This document shows, in pieces, positions 24,854-35,936 of a DNA stretch of 64,000 nt; positions within the stretch are counted from its first letter, which is position 1; the number at the start of each line of letters is the position of its first letter. Source of the DNA: Hypholoma sublateritium FD-334 SS-4 (lineage: Eukaryota > Basidiomycota > Agaricomycetes > Agaricales > Strophariaceae); contig KN817642.1 of NCBI GenBank assembly GCA_000827495.1, forward strand, positions 43,566-107,565, in the 5' to 3' direction. The notes beneath the pieces are model-generated. The model did not search any database, was not told where the DNA came from, and was given only the letters and a program-made list of their open reading frames with translations. Both the position numbers and the translations under genes were made by a program.

Positions 24854-27025
24854 ATGATGGACGGCGAAACATTGCATCGGAATGCGAGCGAGCCAAATAC
24901 AATTAGATCCTCGAAGGGAATATCCAACGAGAAGGAGGTCGCAGAGCCCAATATCCTGCCAGTGGAAGACGAGGAAGCGGCTCTACCCAACGCACCGGCG
25001 GTGATATTTCCCGAGGGTGGATGGCGGGCGTGGTCGACGATTGCTGGCGCGTGCGTTCTTTTAGGGTGCGCACTGTATCCCTCGTGCTGCTGCTGAACCG
25101 TGTTCGGTCTCAGCTTCCTTGTGCAATTCACATGTTTCGGGTGCGTGTGGCCACGCCTCGTGAAACGGTGGGCGGTGCTGATGCCCGGAACTGCGAACAG
25201 GTATATAGGATCCTTCGGCGTGTATCAGGCCTTTTATGTCCGACAATACTTGCGCAACTTTTCCACTAGTGATATAGGGTAAAGAGCTCATTTATCTTTC
25301 AGAGGCTTGTTAAACTAACCCGTGAATTTCCCAGATGGATTGGGGGGATACAAATATGCTTGAACTTTGCGCCGGGAATAATAGCTGGTAGATTATTCGA
25401 TAGAGGGTATTTGTACGTCGACGTCGTCCTGTCCTACTGCGTCTATAAGGAAGCTAATCATTTGTTCCGGCTGACAGCTACCACCTTACCGCCGCGAGCA
25501 TCGTCCTATATGCCCTTGCCCGTCCGTTCTTTTTTAGGATATTACTCTCTTTTTAATTCACTGAAATCAACTTCTTAATCACAGTCTTCATGCTGTCGAT
25601 CTCGCATGAAGGATCATACTATCAGGTATACCCCTATATGAATATAGTGGATTCCCTAAATTGAGGTTCATAACAGGTGTTGCTCACAAACGGTGTAGCT
25701 TTGGGCTTGGCCTGCGGGCTGACGTATTCTCCAAGTAAGTAGCTATACTCATACACTTATTAACTATTTAACCCACTTCTCAAATCAATAACAATAGGTC
25801 TTGCTATCGCGAGTCATTACTTCAAACAAAAGAGAGCTATAGCGGTGGGTATAATATCGTCAGGATCGGCACTAGGTACGCCCTCGAACGCGAAAATCTT
25901 CTCCGTCAATTGCCCCACTGACTCGGCTCGAACACTTTCAGGGTCGGTAATCCACCCAATTATGCTTAACAGACTCATAAACGGGCCATTTGGATTCCAC
26001 AACGCCGTGCGGGTCAGCGGGGCGATGAACGTATCATTGCTATTAATAGCCTTGGCCCTGATGCGTACTAGATTACCTCCAAAGGAGAAAGCGGAGAGCT
26101 TCCCGATTAGAAACTGGTTCCGCGAACCAGCGTTTCTTGTTATCTTTCTGAGGTGGGCGTCTCGTCATTCTATTCGTACACTGATTACCTGAATTATCCT
26201 CCTGGCAGTGCTATTCCGATCTTCCTGGGGCTTTTCTTTGCCCCGTTTTACATCCAGTTAAACGCTGTTACTCACGGAGTTGACGAACACTTGGCATTCT
26301 ATACTGTGCGTAGTCTGCTGTCTTGTAATTTACATTGAAGCGTGATCCCCTCCGTGTGTACAGGTCTCCATCTTGAATGCAGGCAGTATATGCGGCCGAA
26401 TCATCCCCGGAGCTTTTGTGCACACTTTCGGGACACTAAATTTGGTCACCTTATTTACCATCGCAAGTGGCATTGTCGTCACATCGATGGCTTCAGTCAA
26501 GAATTTCGCTTCGAACGCCGTGGTTGGAATACTGTTTGGAATTTTCTCCGGTGCCAGCATCGCGCTCACCCCGGCAATAATTGGTATATCCGCCTAGTTT
26601 TGTAAGACGTAGCGATTGATCTCACAGCCAAAAATTAGCTCAAATGGCCGACCATCCTAATGAGATTGGTACGCGAACTGGAATATATTTCGGTCTTGGA
26701 GGTAAGATTATCTGCTTTCTCCCAAGGTCTACTGCTTTATTTACACTGTCTTGAAGGTTTCGTTGGATTGTTCGGTATGTATATGTTGAAATCGGTATTT
26801 CTATTGTTTAACGTCGGTCAAAGCTACTCCGATCCTAGGAGCCCTTCTTACAAGTGAATATCACTGGATCAGACCTATTTTATTCTCAGGCGTATGTTTT
26901 ATCACACCTTCCACTACACTTTTACTAAAAGAATTATGTACCAGATTACCATAATCATTACCGGAGTCATGTGCGGAATAGTTCGGCAAATTCTCTACAG
27001 AAAACACAAGACACATAAAGTATAG
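24854..27025 (+). CDS. MCT-like MFS permease (monocarboxylate transporter family)
   Basis: An integral membrane protein resembling fungal monocarboxylate-type permeases (MCH family). It has a hydrophilic N-terminus MMDGETLHRNASEPN..., the signature FPEGGWRAWSTIAGACVL, then FGYIGSFGVYQAFYVRQYL (needs two short introns near 25066-25111 and 25141-25200) and WIGGIQICLNFAPGIIAGRL. The middle reads LGLACGLTYSPSLAIASHYF and KRAIAVGIISSGSALGSVIH. The later part reads GLFFAPFYIQL, SILNAGSICGRIIPGA, GILFGIFSGASIALTPAIIG and GTRTGIYFGLGGFVGLF, ending KHKTHKV with TAG at 27023-27025. All twelve helices appear to be present over about 10 exons. The transported acid is unknown. It lies beside genes for SDRs and an FMO. 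Confidence 0.85.
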
Positions 27026-27103
27026 CAGTACGCCTTTTCAATAACGTAGATTAAAGGTGAATCAAGATGTCCATTAGTCTACAATATAAGCGTAGCTAAC
27101 TCT

Positions 27104-27688
27104 TCACGTGGCGTAGTCCTTTTGTTTTCGGATATCCAATTCGACAGGCGAGAATTGCCTGAGGCCATATTTGAGCAGCCTTTCACGTCCATCATTAGCA
27201 GCCCTTAGTATGTCCTCCTCTAGCTTCCCGGTGCCAGTGGGAAAAAACCTCGGAATACTAGTAAAATACTCTCTGCCTTCGTCAGATAATTTTAAAAGTG
27301 CTGTAAAGGTCCAAGTCCGGCAATTAGAAGTTTTGCTGTTGGGAACGGGGATCGAGCTCAAGATATTGTTGATAAGATCTCCCCAGTACTGCAAATCCTC
27401 TGTGTCAGAGGATGGCAGCTTTGCGACCAGGATCTTGGCCACTAGACTCGAGCTCATGTGAGGGTTGACGGTATATTTGCGATAACGCCAAGGAACTTCC
27501 TTGCCCTGTTGAGGGATATTATCTAAACCAAGAATATTTGTTACGTGAAAAGCAATGGAGCGAGTGTCCTCCGAGCCTTTAGGCGAAAGCAGGAGGGCGA
27601 AATGGAAAGAAGAGGGCGTAGTGTATCTGTCAAACAAAGTGATAAAAAGACGATGTTTATCGACCGATTTCTTGCTGTTGAAGTCCAT
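27104..27688 (-). CDS. Small basidiomycete protein of unknown function (DUF6914-like?)
   Basis: About 194 residues from ATG 27688 (MDFNSKKSVDKHRLFITLFD); the open frame further up starts at TTG. The opening (a hydrophobic strand, then FHFALLLSPKG) and IAFHVTNILG resemble the fungal family I know as DUF6914, proteins of the form 'RLFVALYxR...YHWALLL'. The domain name is a recollection, not a search result. The C-terminus is charged (GRERLLKYGLRQFSPVELDI). No signal peptide or membrane segment. Convergent with the permease gene, with stops less than 80 bases apart. Confidence 0.6.
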   Translation of the reverse strand: MDFNSKKSVDKHRLFITLFDRYTTPSSFHFALLLSPKGSEDTRSIAFHVTNILGLDNIPQQGKEVPWRYRKYTVNPHMSSSLVAKILVAKLPSSDTEDLQYWGDLINNILSSIPVPNSKTSNCRTWTFTALLKLSDEGREYFTSIPRFFPTGTGKLEEDILRAANDGRERLLKYGLRQFSPVELDIRKQKDYAT

Positions 27689-28784
27689 GACTGAGCTGAG
27701 AGATCTGAATATCAGTAAGCCATATACGGAGAGATGAGCGTTTTCCAAACCTCAGATGCGAAGTAGTGAGGCCGTAGAGTGTAATCGAGAGCTGATGTTG
27801 AGTATGGGTTGGTATGAGGCTCCGTCACGGTGGTGTGAGTACAAAAGTGAATTGATCTGATTTTATAAGAAAAAGCCACTCAACGTCAGCCGGAAAGATG
27901 AGTGGCATTTTTCCCTCGTGTCTTCGATGTTACCCATTGTATGACATTGGATCGTGGCAAGTGGCGGGCCGACGTTCGAACTCCAACGTCAATGTTTCCG
28001 AATTTGGGAAAACGGGCTTTTCCCAACTATAATCGAGGCCTGTTCGGCAACGAAATGGCAAATTATGATGGGCCATTTCCATCCAAATGTAGTAATCGGT
28101 CTTCACACTTGCAGCCTAGACCGAGTCGGCAACTAATCGGCAACTGTACAGTCGCACCTGCCATAACCCATAGCANATAGATCCTGAAAATAACTTGTTA
28201 CTTTGGGGCTCTAGGACATATTATATTGCTGAGATTTGCCGCTCAATGCACGTTATATCATTGACCTTGGAATATTACTGAACAAAGGTTGTTTTCCGGA
28301 CTGTTTGGGTCATGTGAGGTCAAACTTGAGGGTATCAAAAGGTTTCGGAGGCCATATAAAAATAAATATAAGCCGAAATAGCGAAGAAATGGGTATAAAA
28401 TGTGAGGTGGTCGCAAGGTGGTCGCCATAAACCCAAGGCGATCAAAGATCCCCACAGTAATTTGCACCGTTCAGCATGGGGGCATAACAATTGAACCCCA
28501 TTTACGTGTGAACTAGACCAAATATGGAAGGTAATGTATGGGTTTTGCCCGCCAGCGGGTATGGGTTATGGGGTACCGGGAGTTATGCATTTATGGGTTA
28601 TGCTGTACATCAAATTTCAAAAGAGGCAAACGTTTTGATCCGAAATTTCTGCCAAATAAAGTCAAAACAAGCCGGCCTCATTGGCCCGGGTGCCACCCAA
28701 GTGCCACCTAGTAATACTTAGTTTGCGCCACTAGCCCCGACGTCCAACGTCTCTCCTAATCTCAGCAAAATCAGTCAGGTATCA
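27689..28784. other. Intergenic, 1.1 kb
   Basis: Divergent promoter region between the small minus-strand gene and the plus-strand kinase-like gene. It contains one N (28176). No gene or repeat family identified. Confidence 0.5.
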
Positions 28785-29666
28785 ATGACCCCCCAAGCTA
28801 CACTGTTACACATTCAAACAGTATCTCCCCAATCAACTCGAGCGCGATGGCTTAAATTACAGCTTTACCTTGGAAGACGCGTATTTGACAGACATACCAC
28901 CACTCAGGCACTGCGGTTGGGTCTTGGAACTCACGTAAAGTTCACCGGGATGAAGATAATCGAGCAGGAAGCCAGAACAATTCAATTTGTCGCAGCACAC
29001 ACCACAATTCCTGTACCTGTCATTCGTCAAATCATCCGAGTTGAGAACGAACAGCGGCTGTATCTTATCATGGACCACGCTAGAGGACAACCATTGGATA
29101 AAATATGGCAGGAAATGTCTGCATCCACGCAATCCAGAGTTATTGACCAGCTTCGTGGATATATAGGCCAGCTCAGAGCCCTCACCCCTCCTACTCCAGA
29201 ACTTGTCGCATCATCGACAGGCGGTCAGCTCTGGGAGCCGTCTAGGATAGGACTGCAGCTGTTTGGACCCTTTGAAAACCACGAGAAGTTCCACACTTTC
29301 CTTCGAGCTGGACACCCTCTTGCAGCTTTTGACAGGCCAGACATCGAATACATGCGACCTATACATCACATACACTCTCTAAAATATGTCAGCAAATTCA
29401 CCCATGGTGACCTGGCTCCCCGAAATATCATGTGCAAGCGCGATGGAACGATTACTTGTATTCTAGACTGGGAAACATCAGGATGGTTCCCAGAGTACTG
29501 GGAATATACGAAGGCGCATTACGCTCCACGATGTGATCAAAACTGGGTAGATCAAATTGGCTCGATAACTGGCGAATTTCCCGAGCAGTTAACAGGCGAG
29601 AGGCAAGCACAGGTACATGTCGAGCCCATAGATCTTGGTACAATACAGATATCAGCGTGGCCGTAG
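28785..29666 (+). CDS. APH-like phosphotransferase (protein kinase superfamily)
   Basis: An intronless 293-residue protein of the aminoglycoside phosphotransferase / choline kinase-like group expanded in fungi. It shows an N-terminal lobe with a Glu in EQEARTIQFVAAHTTIPVPV, the hinge RLYLIMDHARGQPL, the catalytic loop FTHGDLAPRNIM (Asp and Asn present) and the Mg-binding motif ILDWETSGWFPEYWEY. These are all the key residues expected of an active enzyme. Such fungal proteins phosphorylate small molecules; the native substrate is unknown. The glycine-rich loop is not obvious, as usual in this family. Confidence 0.88.
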   Translation: MTPQATLLHIQTVSPQSTRARWLKLQLYLGRRVFDRHTTTQALRLGLGTHVKFTGMKIIEQEARTIQFVAAHTTIPVPVIRQIIRVENEQRLYLIMDHARGQPLDKIWQEMSASTQSRVIDQLRGYIGQLRALTPPTPELVASSTGGQLWEPSRIGLQLFGPFENHEKFHTFLRAGHPLAAFDRPDIEYMRPIHHIHSLKYVSKFTHGDLAPRNIMCKRDGTITCILDWETSGWFPEYWEYTKAHYAPRCDQNWVDQIGSITGEFPEQLTGERQAQVHVEPIDLGTIQISAWP

Positions 29667-30117
29667 GCTGTACATATCTGTCAAACGTAAGAATACTATG
29701 CTTGATGGTAGTCGACCTCCTTGGTGCCTTCCAAATTACCTACATTTCCCTTCCGCCTTATGGTTCTAGGCCGCCCTGAATTGGATGTTCAAACATTCAA
29801 GCATTACACATTCCTTGATTGCGGATTTCGCCGATCCTCAGTTTCTGCAGGCAACAAGGCTAGCTCTAGGACTATATCGAGAAGACCCTTCGATAATCGA
29901 TCGCCTTTGGAAGGTCGCAAGCTGTTGCAGGGCGCCTGATCCAATGGATTATAAATTAATGCATCCGAACTTGTCTCTGTCATCCAATGAATAAGCAAGT
30001 GTACCAAGCGCTTACACTGAATGCGGCTGGATTTCAGTCGATATATAACAAATATATAAGGCCAAAAATGCCCGCAATCCGCGCACCCAAAACATAAACT
30101 CATACAACATTCACTGT
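29667..30117. other. Intergenic, 0.45 kb
   Basis: Contains an open frame at 29785-29994 without family features. A TATA-like run (ATATATAAGG at 30051-30060) lies about 60 bases before the ATG of the SDR gene and could be its promoter element. Confidence 0.45.
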
Positions 30118-31182
30118 ATGTCTTCGTCCACTATTTACCTCGTCTCAGGATCGAACAGGGGAATCGGTATGATTGCTTTCGCGTGCTATCAATGTGCTGT
30201 ACCGGCCATGACATTCATTCAAATTCTAGGACTCGGACTTGTCACCCAGATCCTTGCGAAGCACGACAGCGCCTTCGTCTATGCCGGTTCCCGCGAACCA
30301 GAAAGTTCCATTGCTCTGAATGAGCTGAAAATACAATACCCAGGCAGAATTTCCGTGGTGAAACTGGTGTCGGCAGACGTTAAAGGGAACGCAGCTCTAG
30401 CAAAAGAGATTGACGCCCGCCATGGGCGTATAGATACCGTAATTGCCAACGCTGGTATTGACTATAACCTCTGTCGCTGTACACCGACAATACTCATTCT
30501 TGACTGTCAGGCATTGGAAAATCGATGGATCTTGTCCATGAAGTCGGTGGGGCCACCATCGAGGAACACTTTCACGTGCGTATCTGTCTCTTAGTCCGCT
30601 TTAAATATTAAATCTGCTCTACCCTTACTAAGGTGAATGTGACGGGAACTGTAGTCCTCTTCCAAGCGGTGTACGACCTACTCAAAAAGAGTAAAACACC
30701 GCGTTTTGTTCCCATAAGCACCATCAGCGGCAGTCTTGGGGGAGAAATTATCAAGCTTCCCATGGGTGGCGTGGCATATGGCGCAACAAAGGCCGCACTC
30801 AACTGGACGACGAGAAAGATACACTTTGAGAACGATTGGCTAGGTTCGTGTGTATCTTTACTTGCTCTGGCTAATTAATCAATTGATTCTCTGAATGAAG
30901 TCGCTTTCCCTCTGTCGCCGGGCCCGGTAGATACAGACATGTGTACGTCTCCGCGTCCCTCGCCTTGGTAAGGATTTATTTACTTATCGTATGCGAAATA
31001 TAGTCCAGTTCGCTGTCGACACGGACACTACCGGCACTCTTAAAAAAATGTTAGCGTTGTTCCCCAGCATACCAACTGTCGAAACAGCTTCTGTGGCCCT
31101 CGTGAAGATCATCGATGAATCCAGCAGAGAGAAAGAGGGCGGGGAGTTTGTGGAATTCGATGGCACACGCATTCTGTGGTAA
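30118..31182 (+). CDS. Short-chain dehydrogenase/reductase, copy 1
   Basis: A Rossmann-fold NAD(P)-dependent oxidoreductase resembling norsolorinic-acid-ketoreductase / sniffer-type SDRs. After splicing it reads MSSSTIYLVSGSNRGIGLGL (cofactor motif GSNRGIG, split by the first intron, about 30168-30229), TVIANAGIGKSM, VNVTGTVVLFQAVYDLL, FVPISTISGSLGG and YGATKAALNW (catalytic Tyr-X3-Lys). It ends FDGTRILW with TAA at 31180-31182. Four or five short introns; about 250 residues. It is tail-to-tail with a paralog at 31432-32517 that shares intron positions. The substrate is unknown. Confidence 0.88.
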
Positions 31183-31431
31183 ATGTAAGAATATGTATAA
31201 ATTCGCCTTATCAACGACTTCTATACCCAATTGTACGTACCTAGACCGGAAGGAAAAATGAGTTGCATTTGATTTGTCCACCGTATCATCAGCTCAGCAT
31301 GCATTGATCATTTAGTCTGACTGAGGTGTGCAATTGCTCCAAAATGAATGCTAGTTTCATAGCGTATACAAAAACATAGCAGTACACTTTTCATTTTTCA
31401 GTAGTTCGAAATAATCTTCACTAACTGTTTA

Positions 31432-32517
31432 TTACCATGGTAGGCGAGTGCCATCGATATGAACAAACTGTCCTCCTTCTTTCTCCCTCGTCGACTCGTC
31501 GATAATACTCAGAAGCGACCCCGACACGGTCTCAACAGAAGGTATATCTGGATTCGCTTCAGCCCACTTTTTGAAGAACCCAATGGTGTCCGTAGATATG
31601 ATATTCCGATCTGAGAAGAGCATAGAAAGCACATGAATACAGGCAGTAGAACAGCAAGTGTAACGCGTACACATATCAGTGTCCATTGGACCGGGAGACA
31701 CGGGGAATGTCACTTTACGTTGATCGGTGGTTCAGGGAAAATTCACGTATGAAGTTAGCAAATATTATGGACACGCACCAAGCCAGTCGTTCTCAAAGTG
31801 GATCTTCCTTGTGGCCCAATTAAGCGCCGCCTTCGTCGCACCATACAATACGTTTCCTAGAGGGCGAGTAATTCCTTTCCCGCCGAGGCCAGCGCCAGCA
31901 TTGCTGATAGGCACAAAACGAGGTACCGCGCTCTTTTTAAGGAGGCCGTACATTGCCTGAAAGAGGACGATGGTTCCCGCAACGTTCACCTTCACAGAAG
32001 ACAACAGTGAGATATGTAAGTCAGGACAAACCAATGAGAAACTTACGTGAAAATGATCTTCTAAGGAGGCTATGTTGACTTCCGAAACAGTCGCCAACGT
32101 AGTTCCGATACCTGTTGATGTAGCAGGAAATGAGCTCACTGGTAGTGTATGATAGTTTGAATTAAGAACGTCAGAATCATATACCTACCTGCGTTCGCAA
32201 TGACGGTATCTACGCGGCCATGACGTGCTTCAATTATGTTTGCTACCGCCTGATTTCCCTCGACATCCGCAGACACTAATTTGACCACCTCGAGTCTTCC
32301 AGGGTATTTGCCGCTCAGCTCAGTTAAAGCAGACATCTTCTCTGGACTGCGTACACCAGCATATACAAAAGCTGCGGGGCGATTTGCAAGGATGTGGGTA
32401 ACGAGGCCGAGTCCTTGATTTCGGAGGTCAGTAACAGATATCCAGAGAATAGGGCGCGAAAGTCTCACCGAGACCCCTGTTCGATCCCGAAACGAGGTAG
32501 ATTGTAGAGGGATTCAT
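31432..32517 (-). CDS. Short-chain dehydrogenase/reductase, copy 2
   Basis: Paralog of the gene at 30118-31182. It starts MNPSTIYLVSGSNRGLG at ATG 32517, then the first intron, GLGLVTHILANRPAAFVYAG, VKLVSADVEGNQAVANIIEA, DTVIANAG, VNVAGTIVLFQAMYGLL, YGATKAALNWATRKIHFEND and a C-terminus ending HIDGTRLPW, with TAA at 31432-31434. Introns sit at matching places. One notable change is in the active-site strand: copy 1 has PISTISGSLGG while this copy has PISNAGAGLGG, so two of the three Ser candidates are gone. Depending on which is catalytic, copy 2 may be altered in activity. It lies on the same strand as the neighbouring FMO gene. Confidence 0.87.
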
Positions 32518-32808
32518 GTGGGGGGATGGTGGTATAACGAGGGCCAGAACAGCGAGTTTATATCAGGAATACTATGATCAGCCGGGTGAAGGACAGCCGG
32601 GTGAAGTTGCGTATACACTCGGCATGCTGATCGCAGCTATTCATAGATTGTTAGTATTAGCATTCACAACCAATTGGCTCTTTCGTTACTAGCAGTTTAT
32701 ATTTCAACGGTTTACTTATTCGTGCAGGCTGTACTAGCCAAAGTGGAGATGGATACCCTCGACAAATTCTCGACCGAGGTAGTAGGGATCTTGATGAAAA
32801 CCGAATAT

Positions 32809-35238
32809 CTACCAGTCATAGCCGTGCCATACCTCTTCACCAGTGGCTGCCTCCGTTCCCTTTGATAAAAGATCAGTGGATTGTGGGTTGACATACCGCC
32901 ACGGGAGCCCATATCGCGCCTGAGTCCATACTGCGCCAATTTGGTCGATGCTGATGACATAGATAGGTCATGTCAGTCGCATATCACAGAGCGCTATGTG
33001 GACTCACTCCTTTGACAGATCGTCAATCTGAGTAGGGAGGCCGATCAGATCAGCCATAAGTGGTCTCATGCGTGGCCAGCGCACCTGTTTACCGCCGTAC
33101 TTGACAGCAGCACTGTTCAGCCATCCCTGGTAGTAGCGGAGCACATCTTTTTACGCAGACGCGCATAATCAGATGAACGGCTGATTAGTTCTGTTGATCA
33201 AATAGCACTTACCATGGGCTTGGGCATTTGTCAAAAATTGGAAGTGACGCCCGTACCCTCTGCGCTCCTTGTACTCTTTGTTATAGCGACGCCATAGCTC
33301 TTTTGTAGACGGGAGATCAGCTTTCCCTGCCCATGTCTTTGCCATGGCTAGTGCGGCAAATTCTGCGTATGTAAAAGATTGCGGAGTGCCCCAGTTAGCT
33401 GGACGAGTGTGTCAGCCGAATCTGATCAACAAAGAACCATAGGTACAAACCATTTATGAACCCTAGTGTGGGGTCCGGGATGTAGAAGGCGTCCAAGTGT
33501 AACGAGCGCAAGTGAGTCCCATCGGTGACAATGGGTTGGACTCCGTCAATAGGGGCAGTGTCATTCACGCCAAGCGTGGAGTTGTGGTAGATAGGAAGGA
33601 ATGGGTATGAATATCTGTATCCCGTTGCAAGAAGAATATGGTCGATGCCAGTGAGGATCTTCAGATAAGAATGAGACGTCGATAAATAGAGGGAGGTGCA
33701 CAATTTTGCGGACTTACCGTGCCATTTACAAGCTCGATTTGCGTATTGTTGAAGGTTGAGGTCGACGGTTTGAACTGCTTGATCTCCCCAACAATGGTAA
33801 CGTTAGACGGAATGCGGCTCAGAAAGTCGACTTGAGGACTGCGCGGAATTGGACCTAAGTAATATACCGAATTGAACATACTGAGATCTAGACTTGTTAT
33901 ATCGCATGCTTGCCTGTTCCTTCCTAGAAGAATTACAATATAATTATTGAATCTCGTTAACGCTTCAGAGAAGAAACACAGCAGCATCGAAGACGCACCC
34001 TGATCGAGAAGTATACTTCCTTTGCGTAAACTGCGAGCTCGCGAGATATCTCCACGCCACTCGTCTATATTTAGTCCTCAGCTCATTTTGACAATGATAA
34101 AAGCGTAGAGTACACAGATACGTACACCAGCACCGACGAGAAGGACAGTCTTGTTCGAAAATGGTGTGGATCGACGATATTGACGTGAATGTTGAATGTG
34201 GCTTGGAAATTGATTCGCGATTGACTTCATTCCTGGGATGTTCGGGACATTGGGACCGTTATAGCGCCCAGTAGCAACTACAATAGCATCAAAGTGCTAT
34301 CGTACATGAGAATTAATAACGTAAAAGGCAAGGTATATTATGCATATGTCGCACTTACCTCCTTGTTCCACACCGCCTGTAATGTCTGCTTGGTCAAATC
34401 GACGAGGCTTTTTGTCGTCAGGATCCATCCATCTTCTTGCCCATCCTTGCCATAGTGTTTCTCTGCAAGCTCTACGCGTGTATTATACGACACAGCTGGG
34501 TTGTCGTCGTTGCTGTTGACTCCGTGAAATGAGGCGAACGCGCGGACATATCCCTGCAGCTGGCGATTATGAAGTGCTATAGCGCCAATTTCGAATTACA
34601 GAGAACTCCTCGATATTAAATGTACTCACCCCACGGAGTTCCGACAGGCCAAGGATGTTGTCTGACTTGTTGGATAGGCTGCAGAATGATAAGTAGGCAT
34701 GTCGGGGGAGTCATGGTGTAACACCTACTGCGGGTGTATTCGACGTCAGCGAATCCCATATTGGTTTCGGCCCACGATGTTCTCTCTTTCGCTCCGCGTT
34801 CTCCTTCACGTTGCGGTACACCTCGGTATACGGAAAATTGACGCCTTTCGGCGGAAGCGATGGAATGTAATCTCCAACCGAAATGTCGCGATTCGGAATG
34901 GGGGCATCAGGAGCGGTTTCCTCAGTATAATGCCAGTTTCCACCGGGTACGTTGTCTCGTTCGAATAGATGCACGTCGAAGCCTGCTTCTTTGAGCTCAC
35001 GAAACGCAATAAGACCACTAAGCAGGCATTATCAGCACGACATTGTCCCATAAATGTGCGGGGAGAAAACATACCCAACGCCAGCTCCAATAACAGCTAC
35101 TCTGCGAACAGGGCGCTTAAACGTATGATATTCAGGTTCAGAGATAGTAGAGGAGGCGTCATAAGAGAGAGGTATTTGCTCCGCAAAGCTTGAAATAACA
35201 GAGATTCCAACGAATAAAACGAAGTTGCTGATCTTCAT
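32809..35238 (-). CDS. Flavin-containing monooxygenase-like protein with signal peptide
   Basis: An FAD/NADPH enzyme of the class B flavoprotein monooxygenase group. It starts MKISNFVLFVGISVISSFAE, a likely signal peptide or membrane anchor. Then come VRRVAVIGAGVG (FAD-binding GxGxxG), GFDVHLFERDNVPGGNWHYT, PFSNKTVLLVGAGVSGVEIS (NADPH-binding GxGxSG), HILLATGYRYSYPFLP (ATG motif before the C-terminal strand) and WGTPQSFTYAEFAALAMAKTW. The end reads IDQIGAVWTQARYGLPWRYV ... GYDW with TAG (read on the minus strand) at 32809-32811. The FMO fingerprint FxGxxxHxxxY/F reads FPSHIQHSRQY, with Ser in place of Gly. There are roughly eight introns. A secreted or ER-located FMO is unusual; the substrate is unknown. 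Confidence 0.85.
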
Positions 35239-35936
35239 TCTGGAACGACGGAAAGCTTAGGAAGTACGGCTGGCTTCGATTATAAGGGTGAAATCCAGTG
35301 GGGCAAAGACAACGATGCCATGTTGCGCACTCAGAGGAGAATATGACGCAAGACATGTCAACAAATGTTAGTGAATCTTCTGTACAATAGATTTAGTCAG
35401 CGTGTGCATGAGACGACTAGATTACGCACCGCCTTACTTAACGGTAGGCATTCCGTGACAACGTAGATCCAAGCCAAATCCAAGCTCACACATTTACAGT
35501 ACTAATAACACCTCCGAGTCTATTGCGTCCAAAGTTGGCGTGCGGTTGTCGTGCGCTGCTGTGTCGTTTTGGCCTCGTTGGTTCGTGTTGGGGAAGCTAA
35601 AAGGACCGAGGAGAAAATCTGATGGTGGGACTCTGAATCGGCTGCCGGCATCATCTGCCGAACAGCTAAATATACAATACTTCGAAGGATTTGGCGAGGC
35701 TCAATTTGGGCTCAATGAGAGGCTCAAAAATCGATTGCACACATGATTATCGTAAAGGACAGCGTAATAACTAATACATTGAAGTATAGAAGTAGGATAG
35801 CGACGAGATCGAGAACCATTACATTATTACAAGTGTCTTGTTCACGGAAGAGGCCAGCTGGTGAATGAGCAGGTTCCTCAGAGGGAGCGTTATTGGTCAT
35901 GACCGAAATATTTCTTCAGGTGAGCATATCATTCAA
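35239..35936. other. Intergenic, 0.7 kb
   Basis: FMO promoter side on the left, metacaspase 3' UTR on the right. No further feature. Confidence 0.5.

Noticed and set aside
27104..27748. Upstream start of the small unknown gene at 27748
   Set aside because: That codon is TTG; ATG at 27688 gives the family-like beginning.
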